This document shows positions 57,181 to 64,000 of a stretch of DNA of 64,000 bases, in pieces. The notes beneath the pieces are model-generated. The model was given only the letters and a program-made list of their open reading frames with translations. It made no database searches and had not been told where the DNA came from. Position 1 is the first letter of the stretch. Every line of letters starts with the position of its first letter. The translations under genes were made by a program, and so were the position numbers. This DNA is from Isoetes taiwanensis (taxonomy: Eukaryota > Streptophyta > Lycopodiopsida > Isoetales > Isoetaceae): the NCBI GenBank assembly GCA_021234155.1, contig JAJEKV010000001.1:16437491-16501490 (forward strand), written 5' to 3'.

Positions 57181-57417
57181 CTAAATGCGGTTGACGACAA
57201 GCTGTCTTAACGATGTCAGTTGGCCTGAGCATGCCTCATACAACTTGTATATCGCATTTTGCAAATTCATAATGGTCCCCACCAACTGCCTCAATCTGTC
57301 CCACAACTTATTCCAAGGCACAATATCAAAAGCTTTTGCAAAATCCACAAAGTGGCAGTACAGGTCTTGCATGCGATTCCTGCTATCCTCGACCAAAGTC
57401 CACAGAGTAAATATCAA
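57181..57417 (-). pseudogene. LINE reverse transcriptase fragment, reverse orientation
   Basis: About 78 codons on the minus strand carry HFVDFAKAFDIVPWNKLWDR, the first catalytic RT block. The sequence is the same family as 59440-61041, where the corresponding segment reads CFVDFAKAFDTVPREKLWAR. It is a third, inverted and truncated copy. Downstream motifs are absent. From 57418 to 57935 nothing is identified, apart from two poly-A runs. Confidence 0.8.
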
Positions 57418-57935
57418 TGGGGAGTCGGAATCCTGCCTACTTGAAAGCTCACATCTCTGCTATCTCTACTCATATTGTCAGTTGTTGCTCGAGAATGCCG
57501 GCCAACAGTTTGGCAAAGAGTGAACCAACTAGGGATAGGTTTAATACTTCATACGTTTTACACTTATACGTATAATTCATATGATACGACACTATTTTGA
57601 AGTATAATATGACAAAAAAAGAAAATGGCGTCGAAAAAATTCCGCGTATGCAAAACACACTAAACCGCGTACTTGAAACGTATGCGAAAAAAAAAAAAAC
57701 TGTGTTTCAACTACACAACAAAAAAAAAAAAAGGTTATGGTCAGCGATGAAAAATATGTTTTTCACATCAAAAATACATATTATTCGACTTTATATATCG
57801 GGAATTTTAGTTTTCATATGTATAGAACCTATCCCTGGAACCAACCATTAACTGATAGGACCCCTTTCCAACTTCAATAGATCTCTTTTCGAATTTTAAA
57901 CTGTAGCTAACATTTTTTAAACTAGCCAATAAGCT

Positions 57936-58359
57936 AATATCTAGCATTATAACAGGGGGTTATTTTTATAGTTTTATACGCTTTTTCACATGGTTTTTCT
58001 ATGATTTCGACGTTGTATTCGTGAAGACATACTAAATAGTATTTCTAGAGTGCGCTTGTTTTGGGTCGTTGATTTGGGTTCGATGAAATAATCCAGCGGT
58101 TGATACTGTCACTGCATGCATATGTATCAAGCCCCAATAACTTTTACCCTCTAGATTCTTGTGTTGCTGGCGGCCAGGATTCTTCATGACATGAAGATAT
58201 TGTAGGTAATGGTTTTTTATTCTGGTTTTGGTTTACAATAATAGTTCTGCTTATGCTACACCATAGTCTGAAGCAAAAAGTATGAGCAAAAGTCTGGCTT
58301 TGAATCATTCAGGTACTCTCTACATCCTTCTGTCGTTTGTGCTTCTAGTTCTGACCCTA
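57936..58359 (+). repeat. 0.42-kb direct repeat, left copy
   Basis: Matches 62423-62830 nearly base for base, except for a 16-nt segment (about 58297-58312) missing from the right copy. Together they flank 4.06 kb containing the nested LINEs. Neither end has TG/CA, so an LTR is unlikely. Confidence 0.9.
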
Positions 58360-58423
58360 GTTAGCAATTTGTTAACTAATCTTTTTGCATCTATGTTGGA
58401 GCTTAAAATAAGCAAATGGGCTG

Positions 58424-59440
58424 ATGAACAAAAGGCTAGAGCACATTTGCCAAGCAGGCTTCAGGCCGGAACATTCGACCATTGATCATCTGGTGACATT
58501 ACGTGCTGTAATGGAAGGAGCAAAAGGTAAAAACAACGAAAGATACTTAGCATTCATTGGCTTGGCGAAGGCATTTGACAGTGTTAAAGGGCAAAATCTA
58601 GCTAGCAGGTTGGAACATTTCATGTGCCCATTGAACTTTGCCATGCAGTATCATGTATGTATGAACAAGTCCTCATTCAGCTTTCCGTTCCATTTAACAA
58701 GAGCAGATAACTAGTATCACTGGAGTGAAACAAGAATGCCCTTGTTTGCCGACATTATTTGGTTTGTATATTGATGAAATAGAAGACTGGCTACAAAGGC
58801 AAGGAGGTGTAGGAGCAAATATTTATGGTTATGTAATCCAATTACTACTTTATGCAGATGACATAGTCCTTATCTCACATAGTGCTGCAGGACTTCAACA
58901 ACATCTAGATACATTAAATGAGTTTTGTATCCAGAGAAGTATGCAAGTAAACATAGATAAATCAAAGACGACGGTAAATGATACTAGGATTCAACCAAAA
59001 TTTACAATTTATGGAAGAAATCTCGAACAGTCTGGACAATACAAGTATTTAGGTATTGAAGTATCAGATCATAAGTGGACTGATGCAGTACAAAATAGAG
59101 TCATAGGTGGCTTAAGAGCCTTATATGCTATGTTCCATATATGCCGTCAAAATAACATATGCCACTGGCATTTCAGAAGCTTAATTTACAATGTGCAAGT
59201 ACGAACGGTGGTGCTATATGATCGTCAGGTCTGGGCTCCGGATCTCTCTCAATATCTTTGGAAGAAAGTAGAGCAAATACAGAAAAGATTTCTATCAGAG
59301 GAGCTTGGTGTAAAGGCTCAGACACCTTATTGTATGTTGTTGGCTGAAGCTAGTATGCTACCATTAGAGGCAGAAGCCTTATGTCAGACATTGGACTATG
59401 TAAATAGAATAAGAGAGCTCACTCCAGACCAATTGTCGGG
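58424..59440 (+). pseudogene. LINE copy 1: RT, N-terminal part before the nested insertion
   Basis: Outer, older LINE. It has QAGFRPEHSTIDHLVTLRAV and GLAKAFDSVKG in one frame (58424-58714). After a frameshift near 58710 come GVKQECPCLPTLFGLYIDE, LLYADDIVLIS and VNIDKSKTTV in the frame from 58725. The catalytic Asp expected in the A motif is replaced (IGLAKAFDS for xxDxAKAFD). At about 59440 the frame runs without a break into the second LINE copy, making a chimeric 477-codon frame that is a nesting artefact. Its C-terminal end lies beyond the insertion at 61240-61700. Confidence 0.85.
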
Positions 59441-61041
59441 CTGGGCAGAGGCAGCAGAGGTGCGGGCCCTCACTCAGGCAGGATTTAGACCCCGGCACTC
59501 AACCATTGACCACATATTCACGTTGCGAACTCTGATTGAAGACAGCAGGAACCGCCGTCAGGATCTATATTGTTGCTTTGTGGATTTTGCAAAGGCGTTT
59601 GACACTGTGCCTCGGGAAAAACTATGGGCAAGACTGCAACAGCTGGGGGTTCCTGTAGATTTGCAGAATGCAGTGTATAGGCTATATGAAAGATGCTCGG
59701 GTCGGTTGCAGCAGACAAGCCAACCATTTGATAGTAGTATCGGGGTTCGTCAGGGATGCCCTCTCTCCCCAACATTGTTTGGGCTTTACATTGATCAATT
59801 GGAGAGCTGGCTTGCTGATAATGGGGGCGATGGAGCTCACCTTCTCTATCAGATCATCAGACAGTTAATATATGCTGATGATGTGGACCTCCTAGCTTAC
59901 ACACCAGCAGACATGCAACGACATCTCGATGCCCTGGACACATTCTGCCAAGCGACTGATATGCGCGTCAACCTGGCCAAGACTAAGGTGGTTTTCATAT
60001 CATCTTCCCTCCTTCAGTTACCAAGGCCAGAATGTGGAAGTTGCATCCACATACAAGTATTTGGGAGTGGAGTTTCCTTCTACTATGCATTGGGACACAT
60101 CCATACGACTACGAGTGACGGCAGGCTGGAAGGCACTATATGCAATGCAAAACAATAGTCATAGAGCGGAGTTGTATGATTGGGCCCATCAGTCACACCT
60201 GTTCAAGGTCTTAGTAGAGCCTGTCCTTTTATACGGGGTGGAAGTATGGGGCCCAGTAGTATCACTTGCTACTTGGAATGACTTGGAGTAGGTCCAGAAA
60301 GCCTTCTTAGTACGAGCACTAGGGGTGAAGTCCACAGTCCCATATCAAATTCTACTGCAGGAGACAGGATTCTTGCCTCTTCAGAGGGCGGCCCTTGATC
60401 GCCACATTGTCTATTTTCAGAAGGTAATCAATATGGACGATGCTCGTCTCCCTAAACTAGCTTATATCATGGCAATGGGGCCGCAGCGCCTCAAGGCCTG
60501 CTGGAGGGAAAAGAGAGCTCAATGGTTGGCTAGATGGAATGTGCAGGAGCACAGGTGCATACATGTGCAAACAGAGGCAGATCGCCATAGCTTGAGGCAA
60601 TATCTTGATGCTTGCTTCCTCAGCAAGCTTTGGGATGCCAATGCCCTTGAACATGTCAAGACAGCACACTATCAGCGCCACATAAATCCCACATTGGAAC
60701 GAGGCCCGCAATGCTACCTGCGTACCCATTTGCCCATGAAAAGGCGGAGACTCATTGCCTCCATTCGCACACATCTTCGAATTGAGACGGGTAGATGGAT
60801 TGGTGAGCCACGCTAGGACAGGCTCTGTCAATGCTGCCAAATGGGAGTCATTGAGGATGAATCTCATACCCTTCAAAGTTGCCCAGCATATGATCAAATT
60901 CGGACGCGCTATGCTGAATTGGTCAGGCCTGGCCAGCCGTTACATGTGACATTGAGCACACCATCCGTACGGGTGCTGGGATCATACCTTCAGGAGGTTA
61001 TGGACATGCGAGATCAGCTATGTCCTCGGGCACACACTTGA
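59440..61041 (+). pseudogene. LINE copy 2: RT and CCHC C-terminus, nested in copy 1
   Basis: This copy starts at the RT region (QAGFRPRHSTIDHIFTLRTL) and lacks the endonuclease, the usual 5' truncation. RT blocks: CFVDFAKAFDTVPREKLWAR, GVRQGCPLSPTLFGLY and YADDVDLLAY. After a frameshift near 60010 it continues with STYKYLGVEFPS, passes in-frame TAGs at 60289-60291 and 60814-60816, and ends with a Cys/His segment, LCQCC followed by DESHTLQSCPAY. The TAGs replace codons that look like CAG. The 3' end lies near 61240. Confidence 0.9.
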
Positions 61042-61240
61042 CATGTATATATACATTGATGTATACTTGTACAGTTTGACAGCATTCTTATTACTGCCAC
61101 GGTTTTTCCCTCGAAAACCCTTCGGGGCGGGGGTTTTTTAACCCGGACAGTAATAAGTTTGTTGCGCTCCTTGTGGGTCCCATAGGCCGATTGGCCTCAG
61201 TGGACGATAAAAAATCATTCTCATTCTCATTCTCATTCTT
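61042..61240 (+). other. LINE copy 2 3' UTR with (CATTCT)n tail
   Basis: A G/C-rich hairpin-like segment (61095-61150) precedes TCATTCTCATTCTCATTC at 61216-61236. Tails of short tandem repeats instead of poly(A) are known in several LINE clades. Confidence 0.75.
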
Positions 61241-61700
61241 TTTTAGTTATGTAACATACACGTGAGGTTGGTTGGTTTAATCAAGTGGTCAAGTGGGCAG
61301 AAAGGTGGAATATTATAATCCAATTGATGTTAGGCAGTTTGTGCAAACCAAAGTGCTAGATAAGCTTTGGACATTACGAAAAGATGGAGATGCCAAGAAG
61401 AAATTTTACAAAAATGAAATAAATGCTATGAATATGTATAAAGAGCAGGAATATCTAAAATGTGATATCAGAAGGGGATTACGCAAATTAATCTCCCAAA
61501 TTAGGCTGAGCTCTCATCATCTTGCAATAGAGACAGGGAGATGATAGGGCATCCCCCGCTGCGAACGTCTTTGCCCATGTTGCATAGTAGATCCGTGTGT
61601 TGAGACTGAACATCATACATTTTTCATGTCCGACTATGAACATATCAGGGAGTGCTTTGGTATAACCTACGATACCTTATAGAGTCTATTACATCACTCA
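61241..61700 (+). pseudogene. LINE copy 1, C-terminal part after the nested insertion
   Basis: Aligns with the C-terminus of copy 2: VLDKLWTLRKDG with FLSKLWDA, and RKLISQIRLSSHHLAIETGR with the RLIASIR...IETGRW block. A Cys/His segment follows in another frame (RLCPCCIVDPCVETEHHTFF) at about 61564-61623. This restores copy 1 on the far side of copy 2. Stops and frameshifts are present. Confidence 0.82.
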
Positions 61701-61914
61701 CCGAGTCACCTCGGAAATTACATAAGTGATGTATTAAAAGAAAGGGCTGATACTATAACTTTGTATGAGCACATGAGTGTTCTTGAAGCTAATGGCACTT
61801 TTGATTAGCTTATAACATATCAAATAACTTGTTTTGTAATAGATGTCATATAGATTGGAGGGTCTTTACATGACAAAGCAATAAATTATTTATTTATTTA
61901 TTTTAATAAGTGAT

Positions 61915-62400
61915 TGAGAAAATTTCAAGAAGGAGTTTGAAGCGCAATACCTGCCTTCAGATTACTACCAATAATCCAAAGAGAATGGGGTCATATTCAG
62001 CAAAAAGAGAAGGAGACTGTGAATGATTTCACTATGAAATTCAGTCATTTGGCTGTGCAGATGAATAACATGGACGCTCAAGAATTGACGAGGAAATACA
62101 TCAACGGATTACGCATGGATATCTTCAGCGAAGTTAGTTACTCAAGATCCAAGGACTTAAGATATGCCATAACCATCTGCTGCTTAGTTAAAGATTAATT
62201 TGAAAGCAAAAAGAAGTTATGCATGACATCCATACAACAGCCCAGATGATGAGAATGAGGGGACACAGAAAAAGAGAAAGGAGATAGATGTGGATCTTTT
62301 GAGAATGCATCTGAGCAAAAGAAAGGAAGTATGGTTAAGTCCAAGGGATATACGATGTTTCTGTTGTGGTGGAAATCACGATCAGAAGTATTGTCCTGAA
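61915..62400 (+). pseudogene. Gag relic of an LTR retrotransposon
   Basis: Short frames read FEAQYLPSDYYQ, then ETVNDFTMKFSHLAVQMNNM and TRKYINGLRMDIFSEVS, a retrotransposon Gag pattern. A knuckle-like RCFCCGGNHDQKYC follows near 62350 (C-X2-C-X3-H-X4-C, one residue short of the consensus). A stop interrupts between them. No pol sequence follows. Confidence 0.7.
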
Positions 62401-62422
62401 AATAAAGTTATTATAAGGTCTG

Positions 62423-62830
62423 AATATCTAGCATTATAACAGGGGGTTATTTTTATAGTTTTATACGCTTTTTCACATGGTTTTTCTATGATTTCGACGT
62501 TGTATTCGTGAAGACATACTAAATAGTATTTCTAGAGTGCGCTTGTTTTGGGTCGTTGATTTGGGTTCGATGAAATAATCCAGCGGTTGATACTGTCACT
62601 GCATGCATATGTATCAAGCCCCAATAACTTTTACCCTCTAGATTCTTGTGTTGCTGGCGGCCAGGATTCTTCATGACATGAAGATATTGTAGGTAATGGT
62701 TTTTTATTCTGGTTTTGGTTACAATAATAGTTCTGCTTATGCTACACCATAGTCTGAAGCAAAACGTATGAGCAAAAGTCTGGGTACTCTCTACATCCTT
62801 CTGTCGTTTGTGCTTCTAGTTCTGACCCTA
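62423..62830 (+). repeat. 0.41-kb direct repeat, right copy
   Basis: Second copy of 57936-58359. Confidence 0.9.
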
Positions 62831-62884
62831 ATATCGTCGATCATTGCGTTGATTTTCTAAAAGTGATAGTTTTTCCCCGCTTTT

Positions 62885-64000
62885 TGTCTCGTTGGTCCTC
62901 CCCGCTCCCAAGAAAACCACCGTGCATATGCCTAGAGTTCTTCGGAAAAAGGGGTTAATGATTACGAAGCTAACAAAGAATTTAGGGTTCAGGGTTTTTA
63001 GCAGACAATGCTTGATGGAGTCGCCCGATAGCTATATGGAACACATGAATTTTACGTCACCGGATAAGCCAGAATGGCCTTCTCCATCTATTTGTGTAAG
63101 TTCATACTGTCATTTTCTCCATTCGGTTCCTCATCTGTCTCAAAAATTTACAGTATGTCATATGCTAGTATGCCGGGGGTGAAGAAATGGGAAGGGGGCA
63201 CAAACATGCATGAATTTCAGCGGTTATTGGATGAGGCAAGGCAGGAGAAAAGGTATGGGCGTTCTATCTTAATCTTGGTGAAATCCCTTTTTAGGTAAAG
63301 CAAACAAGAGCAACAGCAGCTTGTTCCTCATGCGAAATCTAAACAGGTTGTGATTTGCTTGTCTATGGTGAAAAATCCTTACAGCGTTATAATTCCAGAC
63401 TTGTTAGCATATTTCCAGTATTCAGTACAAACAAGCTGCGGTTATGCCACTTGAAAAAAATTGTTAAGAGGGCTATGAATGACAAAGAACAGGGTGTCCT
63501 TCGTAAACTTGCTGAAAGTTTAGTGGCAGACGTGAAGAGTGAGAAGAATGGAAGAGATTCTCTTATTCTGGTTCCAGATGGAGATGCTGCAGTGGTTTTG
63601 AATGTATTAGAAATGGTTCTATCAGAAGCCATCTACAAGAATAATAACTCAATGATGCAACTTTCTGGTCCTGCTGCAATGACGAAAATATCTGCTGAGA
63701 GAATAATGGAAAAACTGAGGGAATTAGCATCAAATGATTACAGCAGACCTTTCAATAGAGGTAATGGCAATGGCATGGTGCCACAGTACGCGAAAAAAAG
63801 TATCTCTGTCACTCTGGCTGATATTCAAGAAGCTTTATATCGATCTAGGATCTGCTGTAGGGAAGATGCAAGTAAAACAAATGATTCAGAAAGCAGATTA
63901 TTTGATGCACTGAAAAAAGCCATGAATGATTCTGATGTTAATACAGCCATATATTGGCTTGCCAGGATGCTTGAAGATGGTATGAATCCTATATACTTGA
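62885..64000 (+). pseudogene. WRNIP1/MgsA (RarA) family AAA+ ATPase relic, cut by window end
   Basis: WRNIP1/MgsA proteins are AAA+ ATPases acting at stalled replication forks. The order of segments follows the family: a degraded Walker A near 62894 (GPP then KTT in another frame); FQRLLDEARQEKRYGRSILI near 63240, leading to the Walker B strand, where the acidic DE pair is lost and a TAA follows at 63297; QQQLVPHAKSKQVVI and NPYSVIIPDLLAYF at 63320-63418; then, after a one-base shift, KIVKRAMNDKEQG, VPDGDAAVVLNVLEMVL (sensor-2 region), TLADIQEALYRS and NTAIYWLARMLEDG, a hallmark of the C-terminal domain. From 63419 to the window end the frame is open. A possible intron lies at 63096-63153. 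The catalytic losses suggest a decayed paralog. Confidence 0.78.

Noticed and set aside
57185..57523. Plus-strand frame of 112 codons
   Set aside because: Shadow of the inverted LINE RT fragment on the minus strand.
58725..60158. A genuine double-RT protein
   Set aside because: Alignment of the parts shows one LINE inserted into another; the outer copy resumes at 61241.

Overview
This is a repeat-dominated stretch of a large eukaryotic nuclear genome, most likely from the green-plant lineage. Three things point there: an LTR element whose primer-binding site (TGGTATCAGAGC at 53669) is the classic plant initiator-Met-tRNA type, an L1-type LINE with the plant-style zinc-knuckle ORF1 and zf-RVT end, and a decayed piece of plant-like nuclear 18S rDNA. 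I cannot name the species. No intact ordinary host gene is present. The nearest is a decayed WRNIP1/MgsA-family ATPase relic running off the right edge.

Layout. 1-2400: part of a large LTR-like repeat family (called R1 here), simple repeats and a tRNA-derived SINE-like box pair. 3016-21376 (minus strand): an L1-type LINE split by an 11-kb Ty3/gypsy element (8009-19060, CTTTG target duplication). The gypsy element carries extra sense ORFs after integrase and an antisense 88-codon ORF with its own TATA box. 22037-23023: a chimeric repeat holding an 18S rRNA fragment and an ATATGACA-rich stretch, then an R1 copy (23027-24600) and its tandem downstream unit. 26072-33538: the most interesting object, an element with 1.6-kb direct terminal repeats, a Gag-like ORF1 and an ORF2 whose reverse transcriptase resembles Penelope-like (EN-minus) enzymes. 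Its first coding exon lies inside the terminal repeat and appears to be spliced across the repeat boundary. 33539-42350: more R1 copies, a 99-bp minisatellite, short TTCGC/GCGAA palindromes, degenerate telomere-like repeats and a GC-rich, unresolved 2-kb island. 42378-49215: a second copy of the 18S chimera, interrupted by a 5.8-kb non-coding insertion flanked by a 24-bp target duplication; the copy at 22 kb shows the empty site. 49.2-53.1 kb: AT-rich DNA with a two-exon gene-like fragment and a small GC-richer ORF. 53090-55873: a non-coding LTR element. 57.1-62.8 kb: LINE-in-LINE nesting, a Gag relic and a pair of 0.4-kb direct repeats. 62.9-64 kb: the WRNIP1-like relic.

The elements act as successive layers: gypsy into LINE, the unidentified 5.8-kb element into the 18S chimera, LINE into LINE, and the Penelope-like element between R1-derived sequences. 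Most coding regions carry stops or frameshifts. The exception is the Penelope-like element: ORF1 and ORF2 are open throughout and its terminal repeats are nearly identical, so it is the youngest and possibly competent element here.
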